Part shown: piece by piece, positions 34,428-43,865 of the stretch
Layout of the letters: every line of letters begins with the position of its first letter
Position numbering within the stretch: the first letter of the stretch is position 1
Assembly: GCA_016124855.1 (NCBI GenBank)
Contig: WGMX01000019.1
Span: 1-64,000, forward strand
DNA length: 64,000 bases
Reading direction: 5' to 3'
Source of the DNA: Anaerolineaceae bacterium
Lineage (GTDB): Bacteria; Chloroflexota; Anaerolineae; Aggregatilineales; Phototrophicaceae
Made by a program: the position numbers and the translations under genes
The notes under the pieces: generated by a model
Told to the model about the DNA's origin: nothing
What the model saw: the letters and a program-made list of their open reading frames with translations, nothing else
Databases searched by the model: none

Positions 34428-36143
34428 ATGAAGATGCGTTTTCGATTACTGGCGCTGTTGATCTTGGTAGTACTTGGCGGAACGGTAGTGACCAGTGCTC
34501 AAGGTGATAACAAGCTGGTGAATGGCGGTTTGGAAGAAGGGGATTTTGGCCCTTATCTCGGGCGGCGTGGTGGCACATTCCCTATTTATTTGCCCGCAAG
34601 TTGGAATTACTGGTTTGCTGCCCCGACCAGTGACCGTACCAACATGGGTGAACGCGCCAGCATTCAACCTCATCCCGGCCCCGGTCCTTCACCGCATGGG
34701 GGTAGTCGTGCGCTCAACATTAGCTGCGGCTATTTCACCTGTACGGCAGCTATTTTCCAAACAGTGGGTAATATCGAAGCAGGTTCCAATGTTCAGGCCA
34801 GTGCTTGGTCACAGGTCAAAGCCTGTAATCTTGGTGGAGGAACGAGCTGCGGCTCGGCGGTCGAGTCCGGTTCACAAACCCGCATTGGCATTGACCCAAC
34901 CGGAGGGAGCGACCCTAATAATCCCGCAATCGTCTGGTCGGCCTATGTAGCCCCCCATGATCAATGGCTTTCACAGAGTACGAGCGCCACTGCGACCGGA
35001 ACCAGTGTCACCGTATTCTTGTACTCAACTCAAGCCAATATCTCTGACTTGAACAAAACCTATTGGGATGATGTATCGCTCACTGGTGGCGGCTCAGGTG
35101 GTTCTGCACCCGGTCTCACTCCGGCAGTACCCCCGACTGCGACCCCTCCACCTTATGTCGCCTTTGTTGTCCCACAGGGCGAACAACCGGATGGTTCCAT
35201 CATCCACACGGTACAAAACGGCGATACGATGGACAGCATCGCTTACGCTTATGGCACAACCCGCAGCGAAATCCTGAAGCTCAATAATTTGCAATCGGCG
35301 AATTTTATATTTCCCGGTCAAAAACTGATTGTGAAGCCGCCAACCAAGACGGTCGAGCCAACTGCTGAGGCCACAACTGAAACTGCTGCCCAACAAACAG
35401 GTGGCGAAAACGTAATTGCGCCTGCTTCGGCAACCACCATTTCAGAACCGACAACCGATACAGCCTCACTTGCGAAACCCACCGAAGCCGCCAGTACCAG
35501 TGTCGCGGCAGTGGCAACCGAGGTTCCTCCCACCAGTGAACCCGCAACCGCCCAGCCAACGGTTGATGATGGTAAGCCGACGAATACGCCAGAACCCACT
35601 AAACCCTTAGCGACTGCTCCGGTCGTGGTGGCGAACGCAGGTGCTTTGGATCCTTCTGCTGTAACCGCTCAGGTTTGCGTCCTGCTTTTTGAAGACATTA
35701 ATCAAAATCGTATTCAAGAAGCCGGCGAAAACCTCTTAGCAGGTGGCGCGATTTCCCTCCTCAAAGATGGCGCGTCAGTCGATACCTATACGACTCATGG
35801 CAATGCTGAACCGCACTGCTTCGACAACTTAGCGGCAGGTGATTATATCGTCTCGGCGAGCGCGCCCGATGGCTATGGCTTGACTACACCCGACCAACTT
35901 CGTGTGCAATTGCAACCGGGAACGGTCATTAATCTGGTTTTCGGTGCGGCTCAGGGTGTTCAACCAGTACAACCACCAACCGCAGATGCTAATGAAGTGG
36001 CAATGGCTGTTACACCTGAATCCAGTACACCGCAGCCCATCGCAAATCAACTGTTATCCATCAGTGGTCTAGTCGTGTTCGGCTTGGCAGCGGTAGTGCT
36101 TGTCGGCGGTATCGGGCTGGCAATCGTTCTACGCCGTCGTTAA
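34428..36143 (+). CDS. surface LysM protein with SdrD-like domain and C-terminal anchor
   Basis: 571 residues. Signal peptide ending near TSAQGD; an N-terminal domain of about 200 residues that looks like a carbohydrate-binding jelly roll (LVNGGLEEGDF, TYWDDVSLTGG); a LysM (HTVQNGDTMDSIAYAYG); a long Thr/Pro/Ala stalk; an SdrD/CnaB-like module (FEDINQNRIQEAGENLLAGG); and a final helix with RRR tail. The tail resembles a sortase substrate but lacks LPxTG. The start at 34428 has AAGGTG eight bases upstream. The SdrD-like module recurs in the next gene. Confidence 0.8.
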   Translation: MKMRFRLLALLILVVLGGTVVTSAQGDNKLVNGGLEEGDFGPYLGRRGGTFPIYLPASWNYWFAAPTSDRTNMGERASIQPHPGPGPSPHGGSRALNISCGYFTCTAAIFQTVGNIEAGSNVQASAWSQVKACNLGGGTSCGSAVESGSQTRIGIDPTGGSDPNNPAIVWSAYVAPHDQWLSQSTSATATGTSVTVFLYSTQANISDLNKTYWDDVSLTGGGSGGSAPGLTPAVPPTATPPPYVAFVVPQGEQPDGSIIHTVQNGDTMDSIAYAYGTTRSEILKLNNLQSANFIFPGQKLIVKPPTKTVEPTAEATTETAAQQTGGENVIAPASATTISEPTTDTASLAKPTEAASTSVAAVATEVPPTSEPATAQPTVDDGKPTNTPEPTKPLATAPVVVANAGALDPSAVTAQVCVLLFEDINQNRIQEAGENLLAGGAISLLKDGASVDTYTTHGNAEPHCFDNLAAGDYIVSASAPDGYGLTTPDQLRVQLQPGTVINLVFGAAQGVQPVQPPTADANEVAMAVTPESSTPQPIANQLLSISGLVVFGLAAVVLVGGIGLAIVLRRR

Positions 36144-36158
36144 TTGACAATGAATGTT

Positions 36159-36180
36159 GGGGTGTACAGCTGTATGCCCC
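36159..36180. repeat. imperfect GTAGGG-type hairpin
   Basis: GGGGTGTACAGC then TGTATGCCCC, paired except for two bases. It lies between two related surface-protein genes. Confidence 0.35.
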
Positions 36181-36251
36181 ACAGGATATTTCCGTATTTT
36201 CTTGCAACTTGTAACTTGCATCTTCTGACTAATGACTTAAGGACTAATACT

Positions 36252-36917
36252 ATGCGACGGATGAGCTGGGGAATCATCGCGCTCTTGCTTCTGATGAGCA
36301 GCACCGTTCATGCACAGACCGGTGGACAATTCTGTGTCAGGGCATTCGAGGATACCAATACCAACGGCAAATTGGATGCAGGCGAGGCACTCCTAACTCA
36401 CGGCATCAATGTCAACTTGCTGAACGCCGAAAATGTGACCGTTGCCAGCGCCTTGCTCGATCAATCGCCGACAGCCGCGCAAGGTGTAGTCTGCTTCCAG
36501 TTTTTAGCTGCTGGGCAATATACGATCGACATCAGCAGTGCCGAATATAAAGCGACGACACCGTCTTCCATCACCACCACCATTACTGATAGTGGCGTAC
36601 CCACAGTTGTCGAGTTTGGCGGGCAGGCGCTTCTTGCCCCTGCGAGTAATAGCGATGCCAGTGTAACTGTCCCTGCTGTTTCCAGTGACACCGATCAGTT
36701 AGTCCGTATTCTCATTGCATTAGCAGGTGCGTTATTGGTCATCATCGGCATGGGCATTTTGGGTGTCATCATCTATCTGTTAGCGTTCAGCAGACGACAG
36801 CCGCTTCCTGATCCACGCCGTACTACCGGTTCAATGCGCACTGTTGACATGCGTGAAACAGGGAGTATGCGGGCAGTTGACGTGACCACCGATACAGGCA
36901 AAATCAAGAAGGTATAA
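36252..36917 (+). CDS. secreted SdrD-like single-domain membrane protein
   Basis: 221 residues from the ATG at 36252 (AAGGA nine bases upstream); the longer frame to 36144 starts inside the spacer. Signal peptide ending VHAQTG, one SdrD/CnaB-like module (FEDTNTNGKLDAGEALL), then a membrane helix (about 150-176) and a basic cytoplasmic tail with two near-repeats, TGSMRTVDMRE and TGSMRAVDVTT. The module matches the one in the preceding protein, including a Cys at each end. The tail repeats could be phosphorylation or docking sites; unproven. Confidence 0.75.
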   Translation: MRRMSWGIIALLLLMSSTVHAQTGGQFCVRAFEDTNTNGKLDAGEALLTHGINVNLLNAENVTVASALLDQSPTAAQGVVCFQFLAAGQYTIDISSAEYKATTPSSITTTITDSGVPTVVEFGGQALLAPASNSDASVTVPAVSSDTDQLVRILIALAGALLVIIGMGILGVIIYLLAFSRRQPLPDPRRTTGSMRTVDMRETGSMRAVDVTTDTGKIKKV

Positions 36918-37295
36918 TTGGAACGTCAGACGGAAGGGTTAACCCGTTTACGAGCCATTTGTCTTGCTCTGCCTGAAGCCAGTGAACAGGGCGGGGTAGG
37001 GGATCCAACCTTTAAAGTGCGTGACAAAATTTTCGCGATGCGTCATCCAGCGGGCGAAAACCGCGAGTCGCTGTGGTGTAAAGCCCAACCCGGCCTACAG
37101 GGAACGCTCGTCACATCGGAACCAGAGCGTTTTTTCGTCCCGCCTTATGTGGGTCATCATGGTTGGATTGGCGTGTGGCTGGATGTTGAACAGGATTGGA
37201 ACTTTATCGAATCCCTCATCATTGATAGTTACTGCATCACAGCACCCAAACGCCTCATCAAACTGCTGAAACAAGCTCCAAAATCGGGTGAATAA
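36918..37295 (+). CDS. MmcQ/YjbR family protein
   Basis: 125 residues from a TTG start directly after the preceding stop, with AAGAAGG upstream. LPEASEQGGVGDPTFKVRDK and PPYVGHHGWIGVWLD are typical of the family, a small cytoplasmic DNA-binding-like fold (YjbR) of unknown role. The stop is one base from that of the convergent peptidase. Confidence 0.85.
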   Translation: MERQTEGLTRLRAICLALPEASEQGGVGDPTFKVRDKIFAMRHPAGENRESLWCKAQPGLQGTLVTSEPERFFVPPYVGHHGWIGVWLDVEQDWNFIESLIIDSYCITAPKRLIKLLKQAPKSGE

Positions 37296-37296
37296 C

Positions 37297-38466
37297 TTAT
37301 CTTACCCAGTCAGCAGTCGCTTGAGCGATAATCGCAGCGCAGTCAAACACATCCTGTAAATGCACATACTCGACTGCCGAATGCATCCCCGCTCCACCGG
37401 GGCCAAGAATGACTGTTGGAATTCCTGCTCGTCCCAAAATAGCGGAGTCTAACCACGCGAACATACCCATATAATCTGGTTCGGTTTGCATAACCTCATT
37501 AAAAGCCTGATGCAAGGTTTGCACAATCGGTGCATCGCGTTCAATCTCATAACCGGGGCGCTCAAAATCCAATTTTACGCTCGCCTTGAAGCCCGGTACG
37601 TTCTTTGCCAAATCATCAATCTCATCTTGCCACAATTGGATGATTTCAGAAGCCTGTAAATCAGGTAAATAGCGATGTTCCACCTGCAAGCTGCATTGGT
37701 CGGGATACGTGCTGAGTCCTAAGCCACCCTGAATGAAGCTGGCATGAACCGAGTTGCGCTCCAACAGCGGATGCAAATCATCCACGAATACCTTCTCTTC
37801 GAGCGTTGTAATCATCTTCAGCAAATGCTGCATATGGGTGATCGCATCCACACCATCCATATACCGGCTGCCGTGAGCTGCTTTGCCATAAGTGGTCAGT
37901 GTCAGCCATGCGAAACCTTTATGGGCGATACATAAACGCCCATCAGTCGGTTCGGTCAGGATCGCTGCATCCGGTTTGATCGCTGTGACCAGTGCATCCG
38001 TACCGATGCTCAAATATTCCTCATCCGTCACAAAGCCCAACCAGATATCACCCGCCGGTTGGAAGTTTGCTGCCTTAAGCGCGCTTACTGCGCCGAGGAT
38101 TGAAGCCAATCCTCCCTTCATATCATATGAGCCGCGCCCATAAAGTTTGCCCTCTTCAATCCGCCCATCAAACGGATCGCCCGGCATATTCTCTACACTC
38201 ACCACATCCGTATGCCCCGTCAAAAGCAAACTTTTACCAGCTCCACTGCCAGCCCAACGTGCGATCACATTCGGGCGGTTGAGCGCCGTTTCTTGGAACT
38301 CAACTTCTAAGCCCATTTCCATACAGACTTGATATAACCACTCAGCCATTGCGCGTTCGCCCGCAGCACCTGTGACAAGCCCGGGATTCACCGAGTCAAT
38401 TCGAACCATCTGCTGAAGGTACTGCGTAACAGTGGCTGTATCAATCGCATACGAAATAGGCATCAT
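37297..38466 (-). CDS. M20-family metallopeptidase (ArgE/DapE/CPG2-like)
   Basis: 389 residues. Metal ligands appear in order: GHTDVV (His and the Asp that follows), GRGSYDMKGG (bridging Asp), DEE near 152 (general base and ligand) and a C-terminal GMHSAVEYV His. The lid domain lies between about 180 and 295. It removes an N-acyl group or a C-terminal residue from an amino acid derivative in the cytoplasm; the exact substrate cannot be told. Probably transcribed with the upstream small gene at 38849. Confidence 0.9.
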   Translation of the reverse strand: MMPISYAIDTATVTQYLQQMVRIDSVNPGLVTGAAGERAMAEWLYQVCMEMGLEVEFQETALNRPNVIARWAGSGAGKSLLLTGHTDVVSVENMPGDPFDGRIEEGKLYGRGSYDMKGGLASILGAVSALKAANFQPAGDIWLGFVTDEEYLSIGTDALVTAIKPDAAILTEPTDGRLCIAHKGFAWLTLTTYGKAAHGSRYMDGVDAITHMQHLLKMITTLEEKVFVDDLHPLLERNSVHASFIQGGLGLSTYPDQCSLQVEHRYLPDLQASEIIQLWQDEIDDLAKNVPGFKASVKLDFERPGYEIERDAPIVQTLHQAFNEVMQTEPDYMGMFAWLDSAILGRAGIPTVILGPGGAGMHSAVEYVHLQDVFDCAAIIAQATADWVR

Positions 38467-38495
38467 AATCTCGGCTCATCAACTGAAATGGATTT

Positions 38496-38849
38496 TTACC
38501 AAAAACGCCAGCGCGGTTTTTTGGCAGGTTTTTCGAGTTTTGGCGGACGATAATCCGGATTTGGATTCTGAATGGTGATTGCTAAGTTAGCAGGTTGATC
38601 CGGGTGCCAACCGTTTGCAAGGCAGTCATATAAATACCCGATTACGGTTTGACCCTGATAATACTCATCGGCTTTAGCTTGCGGCGTAATATCACTACTT
38701 AAATATGTCCGAACCATCACCGTATAGGTTTTCTCGCCATGTTTGAGTCCAACTGACCAATCTGTACCCGGTCTGCTGCTGCCGTCGGCCTGAATAAAAT
38801 GTGCCGATAATGCGCCCTCGATTCGCATTAACCACTCTGAATCACTCAT
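38496..38849 (-). CDS. hypothetical cytoplasmic protein
   Basis: 117 residues, not recognised. It has a mixed alpha/beta look with a Lys/Pro/Trp-rich end (EKPAKKPRWRFW). GAGGTAAC precedes the start, supporting a real gene. It lies 29 bases upstream of the M20 peptidase on the same strand. Confidence 0.65.
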   Translation of the reverse strand: MSDSEWLMRIEGALSAHFIQADGSSRPGTDWSVGLKHGEKTYTVMVRTYLSSDITPQAKADEYYQGQTVIGYLYDCLANGWHPDQPANLAITIQNPNPDYRPPKLEKPAKKPRWRFW

Positions 38850-39065
38850 GAAGTTACCTCGTTTTGGATATGAAAACCATTAGTATCTGTCCACAAAAAA
38901 ACGTATCTATTTTATGGATCAGACAATTTTTTGAAAGTGTAACCCACATGCGAATTGTGGCAATTACTTCCCCTCTGTAAAGCCATCGCTAAAAAGAGTT
39001 CTGCAAGATAGCTAATACTGTGTATAATTCAGGAGTGTTCCGCAGCGTTCATGGAGATTTCTATT

Positions 39066-42008
39066 ATGATTAAAAGGTTTACTATCATTCTCCTTGCGGC
39101 CTGCTTCCTACTGTTAGGATGGGGCAGCGCATTAGCGAATGCTGCCGCACAAAGCAGCACCGTTCCCAGTATCACGAGTTTTACCAGCAGTGTAACCAGT
39201 ATTGATGCCACTGCTTTATCAGGACGCAATGTTCGCGTACCTGTGGCGTGGGCAACTGCTAACCGTCCCGAAACAGCCAATTTGGTGTTTGAACAACCAC
39301 TGCCCGATGGTCGCGTGATGAATGTCGAACTCCCGCGCGATGTCTCGTTTGTTCCCTCGTCCGGTGTAGGTGTGGTTGTGCCATTTCCTCCCGGTGAAGA
39401 CATCAAAGAAGTTCGTCTGCGCGTAACCTTAGCCGATTTTGTATCCGGTAAAGTATTTGACCAGCGAGAATTGGTTATTCCGATAGGCGCAGCGACCGCC
39501 GTTACGCCCTCCATCACTAATTTTTCGACCAGTTCAACCAACGTTAGTCGTAATTCTTTGACCGATAAATCAGCCCGCATTCCTGTTTCATTTGCGGTAG
39601 AAAATCGGCCTGATAACAGCAATCTAGTCTTCGAACAAGTTTTATCGGAAAGCAGCAGCGTCAACGTCGAACTGCCGCGCCAAAACCCGATCATTCCCTC
39701 GGCAGGCAACGGTGTTGTTGCTCCTGTCGCTCCGGATGCCTCGTCCAGCAATATTTTGCTGCGGTTGAAGTTAGTTAATCTGGGTGATAACAGCGTTATT
39801 ACCCAGCGTGATCTCTCGCTGCCGATTGTTGATGTTGCGGTCATTAAACCCACGATTAAGACTTTTACGACGACTGCTACCAGTGTCACATTGGCAGCCC
39901 TGAATGATAAATCCGCCCGTTTGCCCGTGACTTGGGTAGCCGACAACCGCCCCAATAATAGTAATTTGTTTTTTGAGCAAGTGTTGGATAACGGCTCGGT
40001 CGTCAATGTTGAACTACCGCGTTCCAACCCGTTCGTTTCATCCTCTGGTGTAGGCGTGGTCGCGCCGATTGCACCGAGCAATGCCAACGCGACCAGCATT
40101 ACTTTACGGCTTCGTTTATCAGACCTTGGATCGCAAACAACCTTAGCCGAGCAGACCATCACAGTGCCGATTGCGGCAGCAGCGCCCGCACCTGTGCCTA
40201 CTATAAAAACCTTCTCGACCTCAGCAACTACGGTGAGTTCGGCTGTTTTGGCGGATAAGACGGCTCGTTTGCCGGTGGCCTTCGCTGTTGAAAATCGTCC
40301 CGCGAATAGCAATCTGGTATTTGAACAGGTTGACGGATCAACAGTTACCAACGTCGAACTGCCGCGCCAAAACCCGATTATTCCATCATCCGGTAACGGT
40401 GTGGTCGCGCCCGTCGCTCCGGCGGATGCCAATGCGACCAGCATTACTTTGCAACTGCGCGTCATTGATTTGTCATCCAAGACGACCTTGGCACAGGCGC
40501 AAATCACTGTTGGAATCACCAAAGTCGTACCGGGTGCACCGGTTATCAAGTCCTTCACCACGAGCGCTCAAGGTGTTACGAGTACCGCTTTGCTCAACAA
40601 GACCGCGCGAGTGGGGGTAGCGTGGGCAGTCGATAACCGTCCTGCGACCGCTAATCTGGTGTTTGAGCAGGTATTCGAGGACAACACAGTCGCTAATATT
40701 GAACTGCCGCGTCAGAACCCGACAGTTCCATCGTCTGGCAGCGGCATCGTTGCCCCCAACGCGCCCAAGATCAATACCACGACCACCATTACCATTCGTG
40801 TTCGCTTGGTCGAAACCGCGACCAATAAGGAACTTGCGCAGCAGTCAATCACGCTGCCTGTGATTAAGGATCCAAACGCACCGGCGATTAGCAGCTTTAA
40901 CGCACTGACGGACTCGGATGGTATTGATCCTGTGACATTGTATGCTGGAACTTATCAGGCCGGTGTCACATGGGCGACTATTAACCGTCCCGCCAATAGC
41001 AATTTGGCGTTCGAACAAGTATTGGAAGATGGCACGGTCGTGAATATCGAACTGCCGCGTCAGAATCCGATTATCCCCTCTACCGGAACCGGAACCGTCA
41101 AACTGCATGCCCCCCAAAAGGTGGGAGCCACATCGGTGACTCTGCGCCTACGCTTGGTCAATCTCGCTACCAACACCACCATCACACAGGTGGACATCAC
41201 CAAACACGTCAAAGGTGGTGATGGCCCTGCGCTGACGGCGACTGCTACCACCTCGGCTCCCGCGCCAGCACCCACACAGGATACGACGACCACTGGCAGC
41301 GGCGCACCAATCTCCATCACCAGTTTTACTGTGTCGCCCAATCCCGTAGCACGGGGCGGTGGTGTGACGTTATCATGGAGTGTGACCGGTGCGACTCGCA
41401 TCAAGATCGACCGCTTGGCCGAGTTTACAGGCGCCAACGCCGAAACGATTCTGGATCAGCAGCCCGCCAGCGGCAGCGCACCTTATACCTTGCCTGCGGA
41501 GTACATCAACTCGGCTACCTTCCAATTGAGCGCCAGCACAGCCGATGGTCAAGAGACCATTCAGTCGGCAGTGGTCAACCTGACTTGCCCCTTCTCGGAT
41601 AAACTTACGGCTGACCAATGCCCTGCAACACAGGCCAAGAATGTCGATACGGCCTTCCAACCTTTTGAAAAGGGTATGATGCTGTGGCGTGGTGATACCC
41701 GCAAGATTTATGTGCTGTTCAATGATGGAACATGGCAAGCCTTAGATGATACCTATCAAGAAGGGGATAATCTGGGTACGGATCAACCTCCACAGGGCTT
41801 AATTAAACCGATTAATGGCTTCGGCAAAGTCTGGTTCCAGATCGCGGGTATCAGCGTACTCGGTTGGGCAACGGCTCCTGAAACCAGCTATAAAGCCACA
41901 TGGGAAATGTATCCGTTAGTCGATGCAAATCAGATGGTACTCGTCCCGCATTTCACACTGCCTGACGGACGCATCGTTCGCATTGGTAACGTCTGGCAAG
42001 TACAGTAG
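39066..42008 (+). CDS. large secreted protein with six tandem repeats and C-terminal GFG-VW domain
   Basis: 980 residues. A signal peptide ends near LANAAAQ. Six repeats of about 115 residues follow, each with ARxPVxWAxxNRP, NLVFEQ, NxELPRQNPxxPSSG and a closing LRLRL strand; these are predicted beta sandwiches. Next comes an Ig-like domain (FTVSPNPVARGGGVTLSW) and a C-terminal domain with FEKGMMLWRGDTRKIYV and GFGKVW, GWATAPE, shared with the gene at 45824. The start at 46 bases after the first possible ATG has GGAG nine bases upstream. Probably a cell-surface or stalk protein. Confidence 0.8.
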   Translation: MIKRFTIILLAACFLLLGWGSALANAAAQSSTVPSITSFTSSVTSIDATALSGRNVRVPVAWATANRPETANLVFEQPLPDGRVMNVELPRDVSFVPSSGVGVVVPFPPGEDIKEVRLRVTLADFVSGKVFDQRELVIPIGAATAVTPSITNFSTSSTNVSRNSLTDKSARIPVSFAVENRPDNSNLVFEQVLSESSSVNVELPRQNPIIPSAGNGVVAPVAPDASSSNILLRLKLVNLGDNSVITQRDLSLPIVDVAVIKPTIKTFTTTATSVTLAALNDKSARLPVTWVADNRPNNSNLFFEQVLDNGSVVNVELPRSNPFVSSSGVGVVAPIAPSNANATSITLRLRLSDLGSQTTLAEQTITVPIAAAAPAPVPTIKTFSTSATTVSSAVLADKTARLPVAFAVENRPANSNLVFEQVDGSTVTNVELPRQNPIIPSSGNGVVAPVAPADANATSITLQLRVIDLSSKTTLAQAQITVGITKVVPGAPVIKSFTTSAQGVTSTALLNKTARVGVAWAVDNRPATANLVFEQVFEDNTVANIELPRQNPTVPSSGSGIVAPNAPKINTTTTITIRVRLVETATNKELAQQSITLPVIKDPNAPAISSFNALTDSDGIDPVTLYAGTYQAGVTWATINRPANSNLAFEQVLEDGTVVNIELPRQNPIIPSTGTGTVKLHAPQKVGATSVTLRLRLVNLATNTTITQVDITKHVKGGDGPALTATATTSAPAPAPTQDTTTTGSGAPISITSFTVSPNPVARGGGVTLSWSVTGATRIKIDRLAEFTGANAETILDQQPASGSAPYTLPAEYINSATFQLSASTADGQETIQSAVVNLTCPFSDKLTADQCPATQAKNVDTAFQPFEKGMMLWRGDTRKIYVLFNDGTWQALDDTYQEGDNLGTDQPPQGLIKPINGFGKVWFQIAGISVLGWATAPETSYKATWEMYPLVDANQMVLVPHFTLPDGRIVRIGNVWQVQ

Positions 42009-42039
42009 TCTTACTGTTTTGTCCTAGTTCACCAACTAC

Positions 42040-42072
42040 AAAGGCGAGCCGGAAAGGTTCGCCTTTTGTTTT
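42040..42072 (+). terminator. rho-independent terminator
   Basis: Stem AAGGCGAGCC / GGTTCGCCTT with one G-T pair, then TTGTTTT. It follows the large repeat-protein gene. Confidence 0.75.
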
Positions 42073-42133
42073 CGAGTAACGCTTCAAAACTTAACTTTCA
42101 TGGGGAACGAACCAAATCGTGCTGAGATACGAT

Positions 42134-42853
42134 TTAGGCTGAGGTACCTTTCCTCAACGGACGAATGACACCGAACCAGACAGCTATGCCGAGCATGGTG
42201 ATGGCAATCAGTGACCACAACAGCGCCCAAAAAGCCGCAGGCAGAAAAAATACTTCCGCGGAAAAAGCGGCTGCGTCGTTGCGAACATTACCCAAAGATG
42301 CCCCGCTGTTTCCAACCAATTGGTAAACATCCAGCACAGCATTTAAGCTGGTTAAGATGGCGAGGATATTCAACACAAAACTGTTGACGTAATCGTTGGT
42401 TTTCCAGCCCAAGGCAATGAGTGCGATTCCAAATACGCTGCCGACGATAAGTGACAACAAGGCAATGTGTCCAAAAAGGATCGAGTAGATAATCAAGCCG
42501 ACACCCAGTATCACCGAGATGATTTTGCTGTAGTGAAAGCGGTTGTTCAGGTAGAACAAAATCGCCCCGAACAAAGCTGCTCCTAAATAACCCGCTGGCA
42601 GGATCAGAAGTCGGCTGCCACCGGCAGTGATGGCTTGGCCTGAGCCATTGGCGAAAATCTCGAAGCCTCTAAACTGTCCGCCTGTGAGTAGTGCTGCTGT
42701 CCCGTGACCTGATTCATGAACATAGGTGACAAACAAGCGGAAAGGATAGAGCAAGAAATCAAGCTGCGGAATATTCCAGAGGATGAAAACCACTACCGCT
42801 GCTAAGGCTGTTAGCAGCAAGCGGCGGTCAGAACGGTTAAATTGTGCAAACAT
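42134..42853 (-). CDS. M50B-type membrane metalloprotease
   Basis: 239 residues, about six membrane helices. The zinc motif HESGH lies in the YVHESGHGTAALLTGG segment of the second helix. Members of this group (site-2-protease relatives) cleave substrates within the membrane, often to release regulators. The second conserved Asp-containing motif of classic M50 enzymes is not obvious. GAGGG lies nine bases ahead of the start. It is divergent from endonuclease IV. Confidence 0.85.
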   Translation of the reverse strand: MFAQFNRSDRRLLLTALAAVVVFILWNIPQLDFLLYPFRLFVTYVHESGHGTAALLTGGQFRGFEIFANGSGQAITAGGSRLLILPAGYLGAALFGAILFYLNNRFHYSKIISVILGVGLIIYSILFGHIALLSLIVGSVFGIALIALGWKTNDYVNSFVLNILAILTSLNAVLDVYQLVGNSGASLGNVRNDAAAFSAEVFFLPAAFWALLWSLIAITMLGIAVWFGVIRPLRKGTSA

Positions 42854-42970
42854 TGGGTTTTCCCTCTTGATGTATCCCGTATAAAATAGAACGAATGTTG
42901 CCTATGCTGCGGCATGGAAAATAATGGAATGCCGCGCCAGATCGATAAATTTCTAGGAAGGATGCTTCTC

Positions 42971-43864
42971 TTGAACGAACATGATACCATCCGTTTTGGC
43001 ACAGTTGGTTCTCCGCAAACCACCAATGCTTCTGGCACACCTGCGGCGATTGCCCATATTCGTGCGCTTGGCCTCGACCATCTGGAAATTGCGTGGGTGC
43101 AAAGTGTCCGCGTCAGTGATGAAACCTGTGCTGAAATTAAAGCTGCGGGCGAAAAACATAAAGTTACCATCAGCATTCATGCGCCTTATTACATCAATCT
43201 CAACAGCCAAACCTCAGAATTGATGGCGAAAAGTGATGAACGGTTGCTTGCTGCCGCCCGCAAAGGTTATCTAGCAGGCGCGACCGACATCATTTTCCAC
43301 CCCGGCAGCTATCATACCCAGCCACCTGAACAAGTATACGAACGCGCCAAAGAGAAGTTGCTCGAAATTACGGCTATTCTCAAGAAGGAAAAGGTCAAGG
43401 TCAACCTGCGTCCAGAGACGATGGGCAAAGGGGCGATGTTCGGCACGTTAGAAGAGGTGGTACAGCTCAGTAAAGATGTCCCCGGTGTTCTGCCTTGCAT
43501 TGACTGGGCGCACTTACATGCCCGCACGGGTGACGGCACGTTTAATACCTACGAAGAATTTAGCGCCGCGCTGGATAAGGTGAAAGCGGTTCTTGGGAAG
43601 AAAGGCTTACAAACGCTGCACTTCCACATCAGCGGTATCGCTTATGGACCTAAGGGCGAGAAGAATCATGTTCCCCTCAATGAGGCCGATTTCCGCTACC
43701 GTGAACTGCTGCAAGCCTTTATTGATTACGAGGTTAAGGCGACCGCCGCGATTGAAGCACCGTTACCCTTCCACACAGCCGATGCTTTGACCTTCCAAGC
43801 CACCTACCGCCGTTTGCTTGACCTGAAATATGGCGACGGCAAAATGGAAGAAGAAGCCGACTAA
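42971..43864 (+). CDS. nfo: endonuclease IV (AP endonuclease family 2)
   Basis: Cuts DNA 5' of abasic sites in base excision repair. About 297 residues. Zinc ligands are recognisable along the TIM barrel: SIHAPYY, IFHPGSYH, RPETMG, CIDWAHLHAR, LHFHISG and IEAPLP. The open frame begins at 42914, but no ribosome site supports that ATG; AGGAAGG at 42955-42961 points to a TTG at 42971, nine bases on, just before the domain starts (TIRFGTVGSP). The ATG at 42962 touches the AGGAAGG and is unlikely. Overall form is like archaeal homologues. Confidence 0.88.
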   Translation: MNEHDTIRFGTVGSPQTTNASGTPAAIAHIRALGLDHLEIAWVQSVRVSDETCAEIKAAGEKHKVTISIHAPYYINLNSQTSELMAKSDERLLAAARKGYLAGATDIIFHPGSYHTQPPEQVYERAKEKLLEITAILKKEKVKVNLRPETMGKGAMFGTLEEVVQLSKDVPGVLPCIDWAHLHARTGDGTFNTYEEFSAALDKVKAVLGKKGLQTLHFHISGIAYGPKGEKNHVPLNEADFRYRELLQAFIDYEVKATAAIEAPLPFHTADALTFQATYRRLLDLKYGDGKMEEEAD

Positions 43865-43865
43865 G

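Noticed and set aside
39029-40561. 510-codon minus-strand open frame
   Set aside because: It lies wholly antisense to the six-repeat secreted protein, has Ser/Thr/Gly-rich repeats that mirror the sense repeats, and no ribosome binding site. The sense frame has a signal peptide and domain structure.
42811-43176. 121-codon minus-strand open frame between the M50B and endonuclease IV genes
   Set aside because: Overlaps the start of both better-supported genes and shows no domain.
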